A stretch of DNA of 64,000 nt. Source: Entonaema liquescens (taxonomy: Eukaryota > Ascomycota > Sordariomycetes > Xylariales > Xylariaceae). The stretch covers positions 186,001 to 250,000 of the forward strand of contig CADCSX010000003.1 in assembly GCA_902805475.1 (NCBI GenBank), given 5' to 3'. This document shows, piece after piece, positions 46,961 to 61,100 of this stretch. The position numbers and the translations under genes were made by a program. The notes beneath the pieces are model-generated. The model was not told the origin of the DNA. It did no database searches and saw only the letters and a list, made by a program, of their open reading frames with translations. Position 1 is the first letter of the stretch; each line of letters begins with the position of its first letter.

Positions 46961-49900
46961 TCATGCCGTCTGTACTCGTTTCCCTTTATGAATCGTAGGC
47001 CCATGCGTGCCAGTACCACGTGGGGATCTTCGGCCCCGCTGTGCCAAACCGGATGGCGTAAATAAATCATAAAACCTATTCCTGCCCGACGAACCTTCGC
47101 TCGCGATGGGGCTGAGAGGTCGTCCCTGCTCCGAATCGCCGTCATTGTTACTGCTTTGGCCTTCCGGATCTCCCAGAGGAGACGCAGCGCGACCCTCTTC
47201 AGCCGCATGCTCCCTCAAAACCCCCGAGACTCCTCCCTCGCGCTCAATTTCTTGCCAGAGATGCTGATCCCGCGGAAAATAAATTCGTTGAAATGCAGTA
47301 AGGCCTAGCTCGAACGCAACTACAGCCGCTATCGTAGCGCCGGCCGCTGTCCACCAACCCAGCTTATTCCCGAACTCATGCACAAAGGAGCCGCGCACGA
47401 CGTACGGACCAAAATCCGAAGGGTGGATTACCCCTATGAAAAAGTTCCAAACAAACCAGCCTACGATAGAAAGCGTAAATCCGACGAAAGTGATCACTGT
47501 TTTGTGGTGGCATTCTAAGATTCTGTTTACATTTAGTTAGAAACGAAATACAGGGTAATAGAGGCGTGAGAGGTATGGAGGAAAACGGGTGGCGACTTAC
47601 AGAATCTTGATATTGATTAGTACTACGGCAGCAGTAAATGCTAGCTGACCGAGCGGGAAGAGCGAATTGTTCTCAGTAAAAAGAATATCCTTGAAGTAGC
47701 CCCAGACCATCATATAGATGACGACCGTATCGACTGCGCCTGTGAACATCCACGCCAGATACTTCTTCATGTTAAATGCTTCACTCCGTTGGCCGAACGA
47801 ATAGAGCTCGGGAACGGCAAGTAGGGTTTCCGCCTTGAGATCTTTCTCGAACATACCGAGCAAGATAACAGGTAGAGATGTGAAAAGTGCATTAAACACA
47901 GTCAAACTCCATGACTCGTAAATCGACGTACCCGTATAACCGTTCCAATGTTGATACTGAGCTTGGACAATGTAGAATACCAGCTCCTTCCAGAACGTTG
48001 CCAGTACATATTTTGCAGTGCGCAAATACATCCATCGCCCGTGGACGAGGAGAAGCCGTTGAAGAAATCTGAATTGAGCGATGGAATAATCAGCCACGCG
48101 AGCGGCCTGGAGACCTTCGCGACCAGATATACCTATGCCTACGTGAGAGGCTTGGATCATGGCAATGTCGTTTGATCCGTCGCCTATCGCTAACGTCAAG
48201 GAAGACGGTACTGTTTCCCGAATACATCGCACCAGCCCCGCTTTTTGAGCCGGAGACGCTCGGCAGCAGATGACAGAATCCATACGAACAGCGAGATCGT
48301 AAAACATTATTTTCAAAGCTTCGTCGCTTTCAATCTTGCCTAAGGTGTGGCCGTCGACTACCAAAACGGAATGAGCTACCAGACCACGACCGACATCAAC
48401 CAGGGTCGACGTTATCTTCTCCTGCAAGTCGTCCACAGCAGCGTCGAGGATGTAGACTTCGGAGAAAGGCTTGGCCAACTTTGCGGAATGCGCAATGTTG
48501 ATCGCCGTCTCGCGTTTGTCCCCAGTCAACATCCAAACCTTGATATTCGCCCTACGAAGCTTCTCTATTGTTTCAGGAACCCCTTGCTGGAGTTTGTCTT
48601 CGATGGCGGAAACACCGGCGAGGCTGAAATCCTTCTCGATAAGTTCAGCCGCTTCCTCGACGAGTTGTTGCCTATCCACCAGACTCGTGGTAGCGGCTCG
48701 ATAGATATTTTTCCACTCTTCAAACTCCTCGTCGCTGATATACCGATAGGCAAAGAGAAGCGTTCTTAGGCCTTCTGAGGCGAATTCGCCGATATGCTGG
48801 AAACACCTCTCATAGATAGCACCGTCATCTGCAGCTATAAACTCGTCGACAACTCCATCATAAACCTCATTGCTCCCAGTAACCAATACAGGGGATAGGG
48901 CTATAGACTGCCGGGGAGTACTGGCATCCATATCGTAAATCGGCGCATCCTCTAAATTCAACGTCTCACGCCTAGTCAGCCACGTGTCGAGCTCATCCGA
49001 AACGGTCGAGCGGCGATTCGCTTCGGCAGATTTGCGCCGGCTACCCTTTCGAAAGACACTGTTGCGCTTATTTATACTCAGGCTATTCCTAGGACTATAC
49101 GTCCCACTTAGGCGGCTCATAGCCCTTTCGACTTCCATACTCTTCCGTTTACTAGCTCTACGTTCCACAGCGGAGGCTTTCTGTTTAGCCAGGAGCGCAT
49201 TTCTTAGACGAGCAGTGATGACATTATCTGCGCCTTTGCAGAACACGCATATCTTATTGTCTGGCATGCGTATGATGATCGACATTCGCTTCCGTTTGCT
49301 GCTAAATTCAATCACTTCCAGTACCTCATACGTCTCGGTAAGAAACTCCCCTTCGGGACTTTGGTATCGAAGCTTGATAGACTGTGCTGGACGATCAATA
49401 AGAAGGTAACCTAGATCCCGGGCAGCCTGCACCAAAGCAAGCTCGTCAGGGGAGGCGGCTTGAAAAGCGATTTCACCGTCTTCTTTAACTTCCGGTAAGC
49501 ATGTGTGGCAAAGTGCTACACAGAGGAGAAAATGCCGTGCCTTCTTCGAAAAGTTTGTGTTGGGGTTCCCTTGAATATAGTTGATCAAGGCTTCTGTCTT
49601 TGGTACTGGAGGAGAGTTCCCTCCTTGAGCTTTTGACGCCCAAGCAGAACCAGAGGGGTCCTCGTTATTAATGAGCGGAGCCTCGGCGCGCTCATCCCTA
49701 TCAGAGATCGCATTTGCATCTGCTTCGCCATCGATACGTCGGTTCGGATTCTTAATCTTGCTCTTAGCTATTTTCGCCGCATACTCCTGCTGATCTCGCT
49801 TGAGGTCCATGTCATGCAACCAAGCTGTGCCCGCAACACTGAGTTTCCGAAACCGCATCTTGTTCTCCGTTAAAGTCCCAGTTTTATCGGAGAAGATATA

Positions 49901-51736
49901 ATTAACCTGGCCCAGATTTTCCAAGATGGTCGTCGTATTGACAACCATAGGTGTATCAGTTTCGGGATCGTACATCTCCACGTCGCCTAGTAGATAAAAT
50001 TGCCCGACCTTAATAATCTCGAGACTTACGTACAGGGACAGCGGGATGAGGGTGTTAAAGGCGATAATGAACCCAAACCATATTTGCTCAAAAGGCACCT
50101 CGGCACCACGAAGATACGGAGCATGGGCCTCGTATGCATCCTGCCATATGTAGTAGCCACCCATACAGCCAATAGTAAGTGTCAAGACAACCAAAACTAG
50201 AAGAATCACAATCCTGTTAAGCAAACCTTGCATCTTGGGAGCCTTTGCGCGAACGTCCTTATTCGCATTCATACGTATCTTGCATTCCTCTCCCGTGTTT
50301 ATAACCAATCCGATCGCCTCATCGGTATTGCGCAGGATCGAACCTCGATATACGACATCGTTGGTGGTAAGCGGTCGAGTTTCACCGTTGAGAGTAACAC
50401 GACCCTCAAATTTATAAAGATCAGCATTGGGGTCTTCAGACACGATTTCAGCTTCACAAGTCCTTATTTTTTCAATCGTGTCGCAATGCTTAGCAAGCAA
50501 CGAACAGGCGTGTCTGCTTTTCAGGTTCGTCTCGCCGTCAAGCGCCATGGTTTCAATATATGCCACTCCATTATGACCCGTCGCGTGAAGAATTATGATA
50601 TCCGCGGGCACACTATCGTCTCTTCGCAGTCGAACGATATCGCCCACTCGAATATCCTGCCACTGGATGGTAGCCCACGGTGGCTTTTCATGGTTCTCGC
50701 CCATATCTTGTAGCTCCGCCATCCCCTCTTCTTCTTCCCGCTTTTTGCTACGCCTTTTGATGAAGCTTGCCAGTCGATTCTTACTCAAGGCTTTTCCGAC
50801 CGTACCATCAGGGTCGAGAACCCATGCAGGGGCTAGGTTCTCCGTCTTATCCAATACATACCTCCTATAATCATCATAACCTTCCTTCGCCATACTAATA
50901 GATACGAAAATGAGTAAAGGTATGAGGGTAGTGAACGAACCCGTCGTACTCAGACCTGGTATCAGCTGCAATACAGCGATAACCAAGAAGTAAAAATTAG
51001 CCAGCTTGCTGAATTGAAAGTATAGCTGTTTCGGCACGAAAGACCACTTGGTGTACCGACTGGAACGTATGAAATTCGAGATGTGGTGGACACCACTCCG
51101 TTCGTCAACCAACGGTACCTTACGTACAGCGCCGGCCCTAATCGGTATATGGCGACCATCAGGACTTGGTGGGAGAGGTTTCTGCCGTAAGAGCCCTTCG
51201 ATAATCCATTTTTGGTAGCGATCATTAAAGAACGCTTCGAACCTGGCTCGCGGGCCTCGCGCTCGTTTCCGTTGCCTGTTAACCCATGCGCGGTAGTTAT
51301 TTAGTTGAAAAGCATTGCGACCAGTATCGTCTGCGCTATCTTGACTCCTCCTGTCGCTCTCTTTTAAGACTTTCTCCCTCTCTCTTTCCACCTGGGTATC
51401 AAGAATATAATCCACATGCCGTCCTTCGTCGCGGGCACCGGCCAATTTCGACGAGGAGGCATGGGCCTGAAAAGAACCGTCGGGGTCCATTCGTACGTCG
51501 GAAGGAGTACGAGCAGAGGAATCTATTCCACGGTGCTCTTCGTCTTCGGGAACATCCTCAGAAAATCGCACGCGACTTGTAGAATTATCGGTATTCGTTC
51601 GTCTCGGCCGCCAGCTGCTAAGACCTTGCCGTTCTTCGACGATCCGAGGGTTTTCGGACCTGAGACTGGAGCGTAAGGGAAAGTAGCGCTGCGGCGGCGT
51701 CTCAGCATCCTCGGGAGAGTCATTGTAGTTCGACAT
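46961..51736 (-). CDS. DNF3: P4-type phospholipid flippase, Dnf3-like
   Basis: Two exons, 51736-47601 and 47522-46961, give 1565 residues. The N-terminal 200 residues are polar and basic. The P4 core begins at HISNFIRSSRYTKWSFVPKQL. Actuator DGETNLKSR, phosphorylation motif SDKTGTLTEN (Asp617), TGDKRETAINIA and hinge GDGSNDIAMIQ are all intact. The M4 sequence NTLIPLSLYVSLEIIK replaces the cation-pump proline-acidic site, as in lipid flippases. The phrases GLSTTGSFTTLIPLL and KEGYDDYRR suit the Dnf3 branch rather than Drs2, Dnf1/2 or Neo1. A Ser/Arg-rich insertion lies in the nucleotide-binding domain (about residues 850-930). The enzyme moves aminophospholipids to the cytosolic leaflet of Golgi, endosome or plasma membrane. 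The acceptor AAACAG was chosen because it yields ILECHHKTV in phase. Confidence 0.94.
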
Positions 51737-54700
51737 GATCCCAGACCAGTTGTATCATGTGATCCGAGCCACGGGCCAAGGCCTGCCCAGACCTGCCAGG
51801 TACAATTCAGGTGATGTTGAACAGCGGGGGTTCCGTCCCACAGCGATAGAGCCAACTAAGACTTAGCCTCTCGGATCGTGGACTCATGGGCAGGTTGTGA
51901 TTGGGCGGTTATATACAAAGGCCCAACCAGTTTTGTCGTAGATTTCATAGGAATAGGCAAAATGGAAACTCAAAAGGGTGGGTGAGCGTGTAACCGCTGC
52001 AGATAAAAAAAAAAAGAGGAAAATCGGTGGTATAACTAACTACCAGATAAAGCAATGGAGGGGTGGAGAGTGAGGGTCGCTTGGACGATCATACAGACGC
52101 AGGATGGTGATATGAAATACGAAGTAAGCTAATAAGTACTTCATCACTAACCACCGACCATTGCAACCTAGAAATTCTGCAATTCAACAGAAACAACTTT
52201 TTTCGAATGGGAGGGAAAGGGGAGTTTGGAGGGGGAATGACAAGAAGTAAAACAGGAAAACAAAGCGGGATGTGTCATACGCTACCTTGATAAAGTATTG
52301 GATGTGATGCATCTGTCAATTCGATACTTACATGTAAACCTGGGATGGCACTTGCAAAAAAGTGGTTGTATAATGTAGCCTGGAGCATAGCCGCAAAGTC
52401 TAACGAAGCCTCCAAGATGCGAAGCCACGAAGTAACGAACAATATCCCTGGTCCATCTAGGTACTACCAATACTTTTAGGTAGGTAGGTAGATGGTAGGG
52501 TATACAATGTAGGTGATACGTAAGGTAGGTACCACCCACCGTAATGTTACCTAAAGGTTATGTACTACCTGCCCCGCGAGCTCCGATGCCGAACCGGGGG
52601 AAGAGTGATCAACATACGCATGAATGAAGAAGTTCCAATCCATTAAGATAGGTTTCGGTTCAAGGACAGTTGGTTTCTCTTTGCGCTCCTCCCGGTTGAA
52701 GATCGTCTAGGTAAGGTATTATTGGATGTCGCTGTACAACTTTGCTTACCATACCTACTTAGTACAATACAAGATCTAGCCCAGCCACGCATCGCATTAC
52801 GGAGGCGGGCAACGTGTCGTGAAATAAAAACTCGAAAAGAATTTTAGACGATGGACCTGTCAAAAGCAAGCCCCAACCCAGATTAACAAACCCGGCCCTT
52901 CTATCAAGCTATTTCCATTAGAGGTTGGAACGGGTTAAATTTATCCTTGTAAGAACCCCATAAATATCGGGACGCCCCGCAACAACGAACGCATCATAGG
53001 TAGCAGTCCATCGAAGTAATATACAAAGTTGATATGCGCGTAAAATATCTCAACGACACTAAGCATCTTTAGTCGCATAGCTTGCTCCGACTTCAACTCA
53101 TGAGTATAGCTGTTTGAAGTTTACAATAGATAGGATAGTAGGACATTGATCAAGGTCACAGTAGCCAGGAACTTCAGACTGTGTAAGCGAAACAGACATC
53201 CATCTAGATAACTGCGCCACCTCCAACAGCCTTCTAAGACACGACGATGACGACCCATAGTCGATCATCAAACACCAATAAAAGATAGTATTAGCCAGCT
53301 AGCCTCCGCGTATTGGGTCCATCGCTCTTGGACATATTCTAAAGAGTCAAGAAAATATCACAACACAACTACGCTATTACTATCTACCCCTCTTCGAATA
53401 TACGTACGCGGGGCACGCAATTCACTGCGCCACGATGTACAGACGTGCGGGATATGCGGGATGTACGGCTGTACGGTATCATTGCCGACCTCGAAACCAG
53501 TCCGAGTCCGATTCGGACTCCCACTAAGACAGAAACATTTAAGACAGGAATCATTCTGCTTCGTATTATCTTTAAACCATATGCACGGCATTATTAATCA
53601 AGAGATGGGCAATCCCTGTCCGGGGAAGCTTTAAGGTAATTCCTAAATGTAGCAAATGCGGATGATTTGGTGACGACTCTCGTTGACAACGACATGCATT
53701 GAGTCGTATCCCCTCATGAGAGGCTGCAGTATGTGAAAGTGAAAAGAGACCACCCAATCGCGGGCCTCGAGACACGAGACAGCATATAAATGAACACGTT
53801 CACATATAAACACGTTTTATGTGTGTGTGTATGTTTACATACTTCTATCGTCACCCAAGTCCTCTTATTACCGCATTATTTCAGCGTTCTATTTAAAATA
53901 CCAACACATCTTGAATCCTAATGACATCATCTTCAAAGAGGCCAAAATACAGCCTCCAACGGCGCAGCAATCCATCATTTCCTATTATAGTAATTTATCG
54001 TGTGTTATTAGGCTACCATATTCCGTGACAGGTCATCGACGGCCGTATACTCAAAGCTGGCCACATGGAATGGCATGGGATGCTGCTACTGAGCTGACAT
54101 ATGTAGCAAAGCCTAGCGAGTAGTCTTACTTCGTCTCACCTGCAGACGTACAAGCTGGATCGATTAAGATCTCACGTAAAGTCACCGTGAAACCTTCATT
54201 TTTCTAGGACCTCATCAGAACTCGAGACTGTCTTGACCATAAGAGGTAGCTGATGAAAAGCTGTAATGGACTGGCCGCAAAATATGGGTACAACGTAGGT
54301 GCAGACATTCAAGCACAATAAATCCCGCGGGTTTTCAAGGTATCCTCGGTAAGCTGTTAAGGGTTACCCGCAGTTTATGCTATAGGCAATTAAGAAACAT
54401 ATCGCGTGTTTTTGTCACAATTTTGGATACCCCAAAGCCGTATTGCTGAGATCAGATCAGACACTAGAGAACGCCGTCGTGCGGATAGACCCAGTCCGCT
54501 CTGTCACTAGTCTAGTCGCTTCGGTTGCTCGGCATAATTCGGAGGAAATAGCGAGGTAGTGATACTGAATGCTATTCTCATAACTTCAATTAGAAGCTTA
54601 AGAACAGCATCACTATACCTAGTATAAATACAAACTAGCGATAATGTAACATGTTGGATAGTAGACTCAAACCGGGATACCATGGGAAGTTGCTAGCTTG

Positions 54701-56244
54701 AATAGCGAGTAACAGTTTCTCATTCTCAATAACTAGCCGATCTGGAGAATTGGTTCGATCCCAAGCCGATTAACCGAATGCTATATAGATGAGAGACGTT
54801 ATAAAGTTACCTATCCCGATTCTAGACATTTCATCGGATCTAGTTCCCAACCAAGTAAGTCACTCAGAAAAAAAAAATAACCCAAGCCAGGTTCTTGATA
54901 CTGTTGTAGGTGACACCCTGCTCTCGACTTATGCAACCTTCTCCCTGGCCCCATCAAACCTGTATTATTCTAGGCATATAATAATCGGTCGATACATACG
55001 TTTAAAATAGGTTGGCGTCCTAAGATATCAATGAGTAGAAGTATAGAGAAGAGAAGTCTGGAAACTACAAATACATATTCATGTAGCGTAGAATTGAGAA
55101 TGAGATTCCGGCTTGCCTACTACTGGCATGACACTGAATACTAACTAACAAGGAGATTTAACTACATAGAAGTTATAAAATGTGTCAAGCTGATAACCTG
55201 TAAAGGGTACATACTATAGCCAGCACCAGTTCAACTTTGATTCATACCGTCAAGTAGCTTTTGAAAAGGCTAGGTACCTATTTGTACCTGTATGGTTACG
55301 ATTTCACGATTTGTATTCACGTAAAGAGGAAACATGAATCGCTTTAAAAATGCAGTTAAATTCACGTTATCTATATTCCGATGTATTATAACCCTCGCCG
55401 TAAAGTCGTGACAAGGAAATACAGCAAACAGGGAATCTCTTCATCTTCATCGAGTTACTAGGGCTAGTCAAGCAATCCATCTCGACAAGGCGTAGTCGAT
55501 ACCAGACGACGTCAGGGCTTTCGCCGCCAACTTTATACCGTCGATATTTGATATACTACCCGCCCAGACTATTTGCAACCCCAATATTCCGCACCCGAGG
55601 TATCAATCATCATTACACTCGGAATTGGTACATACCAACCGACAACAAGTTCCAGCGGACTAGCTGATAGCTAGTCCCCGGAAGACATTTTAAAAATTAT
55701 TATCCGCGAACCCAAGCCTCCTGGGCTTCTTCCATGTTCATCTGTTTTTGTTCGCCCTGCAGCCAGAAAAGACATCGCTTATTTCCATAAAATGCGAAAG
55801 AGAATAGATCTGTAAAATTTCAAAGCAGATTGTGGACAAGTTGAATTAGATCCGAGATTCCGGTATTAGTCCAAGCGGAAAAGGCCAGTTGAAGAAAAAG
55901 GCAAAAAGATTTCCTTTCCGGAACGAAGCAGCTGTGAAGTATAAGAGAAGGTACGATCGCTTGTACCAGACACGCATAATCAAATGTCGAAGCAATGTAT
56001 CGTCATGCTGAGCTTTGTGGCTAACGGAATGTATGAAATGGGACAAGAATCGAATCAGGCCTCGTGCCGAACAACCAACGGAAGGATACTTTCGAGATGG
56101 GAATATGAAAACCACCAAACCGCAAGAGGTATAAAGTTCCGCAACGCCGCAAGTAGGAGAGTAAAACTAGACCAGGAACACCAATCACACGTTGTAGTGC
56201 TTTAACCATTAAGACCATCTGAATTGACTTGGTGAGCAATCAAC
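51737..56244. other. Intergenic spacer of 4.5 kb
   Basis: Contains the P4-ATPase promoter at the left and the 3' flank of the homeobox gene at the right. Simple features include a poly-A run near 52006, a (TAGG)n stretch at 52477-52491 and a short (TG)n at 53820-53829. Small open frames show no family marks. I found no tRNA, rRNA or delimited transposon. Confidence 0.5.
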
Positions 56245-58176
56245 TCATTGTGGATGCGAAAGGCTCTCGGGAGACAAACTTGACGGATCGACGGTATCGA
56301 ACTGTACGAGCTGGCTCATATCCAAATCGGTTTGACCAGGTTCCCCGAAGCCAGGAGAGTGAGGGTGCATGGGAATGTTGATCGTGTGCTTCGAATACAT
56401 CTCATTCAGACTGTGCCCATCATCCGAGATAGCAGACTCCCCCATGCCATACAGATCGGCTGAAGATGGCCGAGGTAGCATGGAGAGAGGAGGTGACTGC
56501 TCGACAATAGCAGGGTCCCCGTGACTAGTATAGGACAACGGGGAGACGGACTGCGGGATCTGAGGTAGCGGCGATAGGAATGCGCCGCTGTAAGGAGTGT
56601 TGAAACTTGAAGCCGGCAACGGCGTGCCCTCGGGAGGCTGTGAGAAGTAGTTCGGGCTTGAGTATTCCGAGGGAGCTGTGGTAGCGGCAGATAGAGGATA
56701 CTGCCTCAGATCCATACCGTACGTAGCCTGAGTATCAATGCGCAGATTAGGGTTAACATTATTAAGTCCATTAGGTTGCTGGGGAATAGGCGCATAGATG
56801 TTAGGGGTTTGCGGCTGAACTTGATTCTCGCCCGGGTGTTGAATGTAAAACGAAGGCATCGGGTTCTGGAATATGGAAAAGTCAACGGCTGTGGGTACTG
56901 ATCTGCTCCGCTGTCGCTTGTGGCCCGGACCACGCATACCGGCGTGCATCGGGTTGATTCCCCACTGGGACTCTTGGTACATGCCGATATGCGGTTGGCC
57001 GAAGTTGGGTTGCGAGGACGGGCGGTTGGTGGGAGACACGGGAGCAGATACAGACATAGCATGGTTCATGTCGTAAGGACCGGGATTGTGTCGGTTAGTG
57101 AATGACTCGAGAGAAGCGAGCTTTGCTAATTGGCCACTGAGAACCTTGGGGTTACCACCGAGATGGTGAGTGAGGCAATGGGTAGCTTGGCGATCCTCCG
57201 TAAAGTCGTCGACCTGGAAGAAGCCATTGGAATTGGGGGACGAGTCCATAAAAAAATTAGGGGGTCGGTTCAGTTCGATAACAATTCCACCCATCTTTGT
57301 AGCATCACCTTCGGGATTTTCGAGGTAGATGTTCTTGATCGCGTTAAAGCTATATTCAATCTTGTATCCCGCTTGGTCATTGTTAATGTAATAAGTCATG
57401 GTACACTTCTCGGGGGAATAAAAGATGATTAGGTCCATCGTGTTCTGGCCGACGCGCGTCCACTTTCCAATGCTCAAAGAGCGACAAGTGAGATGATGAA
57501 TGACTATAATTACGAGTTAAACAGAGCCCACGTGTGTAGGGATTGCGAAGCGACTTACGAACTTTCCCTTGTCCACCCTGTTCGCCGCCGAGCATCATCG
57601 ATCCGTACGGGAGGAGGCCGGTGCGTCCCATATAAGGACCACCGAGACCCTTTCCGGACTCCATGGCTTGCATGGCCAAGTATGCGCGCATCGACTCGGG
57701 GATGGAGTCAATATCTTCACCTGTCTCCAGGCTCTTCTTTGCCAAAAGCTTGATCTTGGCGCGTCTAGGAGGAATAAGTGAGAGTCCCTATAAACATTGG
57801 TATCCGATACATACCGGTTCTGGAACCAGATCTGAACAGACCTCTCGGTCATGTTGATTTCTTCCGCTATTCTCTCCCGAACATTAGCGGTCGGAGTAGG
57901 ATTCTTATTGAATTCCATCTCCAAGGTGGTGAGCTGGTCCTGGGTCGCGCGCTGTCGCTTCTGATTCTTCTGCTGCTGCGTCAAGGTGCTCTTCCGAGGT
58001 GGTCGCCTCGAGTTGGCATTAGATTGGGCGTTCGACTGTGCCGACGACGGCGAAGGCGATTGGCTACTCTTCGCGTCCATAGCGCCAGGCGTCATAGCCT
58101 CTGGAGTAGAATAAGTCGGGGCTGCGACAGTTGGGGCCACAGAACCCGACTGTTCTACTTTGATAGGAGTGTCCAT
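56245..58176 (-). CDS. HTF1: Homeobox transcription factor, HTF1/Hox2-like
   Basis: Three exons, 58176-57815, 57764-57559 and 57503-56245, give 608 residues. The homeodomain is at about 72-131 (KRQRATQDQLTTLEMEF, then VQIWFQNRRAKIK), with Asn120 as the invariant recognition-helix Asn. The intron splits Arg122 of WFQNRR. A second conserved region (about 190-290: CRSLSIGKWTRVGQN, IIFYSPEKCTMTYYINN, IKNIYLENP, ELNRPPNFFMDSSP and the GGNPKVLSGQLAKL helix) is specific to the fungal HTF1 group. A Pro/Ser/Gln-rich tail follows. In Magnaporthe the HTF1 protein (also called Hox2) is needed for conidiation, so a developmental role is inferred. The final intron acceptor ATTATAG restores LIHHLTCRSLS. Confidence 0.9.
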
Positions 58177-61100
58177 CTTCGGACAGGTTTACTCAAAGGA
58201 GCGTCGGTTTTAATAAAGAAGGTAGGTGTGTGGTCGACCTCGAAAATCGTGGGTTTTAGACGCGATATCGAAAATGTCTTATCCGAGCACGCCCGTAGAT
58301 CGAAGGTATTATTCCAAACAAGGTCTTGAAATATGTAAAAGTTGATAATAGTTAATAAGGAACGTTCAGCACGGAGCTATAGCTACAGCGCAGTGACGAG
58401 TTGACACACAAGTCCGTCGATACACAATACTACTACTAGGTGGTATAGTTGGTAGCGAGGTGACTGGGGTTAATTGTCTTGTTGGTTACTTTGTTAAGTT
58501 AAGCCTAAGGAACGAAATGGACCCGAAAGGAGTGACGGTGTCCGTAATGGCTAAGACGAAAGAGAGCGTGGGTTCGAAGAAAAAAAGGAAATAATGAATA
58601 GGGGGGAGGAGAAAAGGCGGAAGATTCGTCGACAACGACAACGGTGACGATATGGGGAAGAAGACGAAGATGGAGAGAAGACGGCGAAAAAAGGGAGGAG
58701 GGGAAAAGGGAAAAAAGGAGGGCAAGTCAAAAAAAAAAAAGATGGTAAGGGCGAACCCAGCATCAACCACCAAAGTAACAACCAGTAGTATCTGGTACTA
58801 TGTGGTACTTTGAGAATTGGGACCTGGGACCTGCAGCAAAGCGACGGGGATCAGCCTGGCTAGTTGAGGTACGGGCCCAGGTGCTTGGGGGAAAGACCAC
58901 AATACGCTACTAAAAAGTAACCAACCAAAAGAATAAAAAAAAAATCTAGGTGGGACTACTGCAAGGTACATTATGTGCGCTAGATACTGTGCATATACTG
59001 TACATCCGAAGTGGTGGAGGCAGTGGAGGTACGATGCGGTTTCGCGGGAGCATGCTTAGGTTGGGCAAGTGGGTTAGTTTCTGATACGTGACGCTTGCTT
59101 AGCCCGACTTAACCCAATACAGTATGGAATGTAGCTAGCGCATTTTACTCAGTTACAGATCAAAGTTCAAACGACCTATCAGACGAAATGTTATGGAGAC
59201 TTTAAGTCTTTGAAGACCCAATAGCAGGACTCGATTGATGCCTTTTTTTTTTTTTTTTTTTAACTGATCCCGTCGGTTCTTCCCACACACACAAACACGC
59301 GCACGCACACACACACATTTTCTCCTACATATTCTCGCAAAGCATACACCGTCTTTCCCTTGCCCGCGCAGCGTAGAAAGACACAAAATTGTTTCTTTAC
59401 AATTCAACGCAAGTTATAATCATGAACCGATTTAAACAATTTCGAGGCTATGGAAATACTTGACCTACATATCCATCAGATCTAACCTTGGTGTTGTCTT
59501 CGGCTACCCCTCGGTACAAAGGCATATTGTTTTATCTAATCCGAAGAAACAGATAAACCACACTAGATGGTCAGACGGCTGGTTAGGAGTGGATGATCGG
59601 GAAACCCTTCAGTAAAGTGGGCTAAGCAGATGTTAAATGGAGCACGACGATTGAAAAGGCCCTGGAAGTCCGGCAACACCTTTGTGGGACTAACCCCTGA
59701 CGATGACTTCAATTGTATGACAGGCAGGTATGACAAAGGAAAAAAAACACATCTAAACAGTTACCAAGGAGTTGAACACTGCCCATTTGGTTGCAGGTTA
59801 TTCGACCAATGTAGTTGGACGTCGCGAGCTGCTGCTACGCCCTTAAAGTCAGATATCTCCTCAAACACTTTTATATGCACGTCTTATATCACTCTTAACT
59901 TCAGGTGTCCTTCCCTTCTTTCGGGATCGAAGGATTATTACAGGTATCCCCGACAAGAGTAGTGGGGATTCTACTAGGTTATGCATGATGAGGAAGAGAA
60001 ATTCTGACTGGCGGACCATAATAGCTACGGTACCGGCTAAAAAGAGCTTGGACATCCATGCTGACGTGCGCCGCCACTTTGGTGTATCCGTCGCATTACG
60101 CGGAAGGGTGTCTCAAATACGATGTTAACATATAAGTGTATTAGACACCAGAGTATGCTACTTCTTACTCTACCTTCGCCTTCTTCATCCGAAGTCTCGG
60201 TGAGAAGCAACAGACGAAAGGCCCCCGCCACGGTCTTTCTGGGTGCGGCCAGTGCCAGCTCAAGTCATTCGGCGTTCTATGTGCGTAATAGGCAGCACTA
60301 AGGCTGGCAATGTGTACGTTAGGTACCTAACCTAGACTGCCAGGAGAGGCTGGCCGATCGATTGTCCTCGTGCAGCATATCCGGGTCGAATATCCAAGCC
60401 GACAGGACGGGACTCGTACGACAGTTCCCCGAGCCGCTTATTTAACGTGGGAATTTTGGCCCCCAAATTGATTGTCTCCAATTCGGTCCGGTGAATAGGG
60501 TAAAGTTTCTCAAGAGTTCTGCTACTGGTCAGTCAGTCAGGAGAATACTCGACCTCGACCCACGCGCCACCTCACGTGAATAGTTAGTAAATGGTAGGTC
60601 GCGCATAACGAAAGATACTTGCCAGAAAGCGTGCCGCCAGCCTGCTTCAGGTTGGAAGTCAAACGCACGACTAAGTATTCCTGCCTTGAACAACCTGGAC
60701 GACGATCCATCCTACATTATCCTAGTGATGGTGGGGGTTGTTTGACGGCGTATGTCTTAGAGCCAATGAGAGAAACTCTGCTGGTCCTGTTGCTCCACGA
60801 ACGGCAATACTACTCTGCAAGAAAAGGGGGGTCAAGAACCAAGGACACTTTCGTTCATCGTCAGACCCGACACTGAGCTGACCATCCAACGCAAACGCCT
60901 GGCGCATACCCAATGGAATGATAAACTCGACGCCTCGCCCCCTTAGTATTCGTAAGAACTACGTATTGGTGGCTATTCTTGTCTTTAACAAAATCCAGCC
61001 GAGAATATAAACAGTTCTTAGATTTGGTTGTTCGATAACCGATCCTGAACCTAGTGGGATCTAGTTTCCAGCAGCTAGATTGATCTTACCCCTGCATGCT

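Noticed and set aside
54735..54765. tRNA-like A-box and B-box (TAGCCGATCTG, GGTTCGATCCC)
   Set aside because: The two boxes are far too close together for a tRNA, and the flanks do not form an acceptor stem or anticodon arm.
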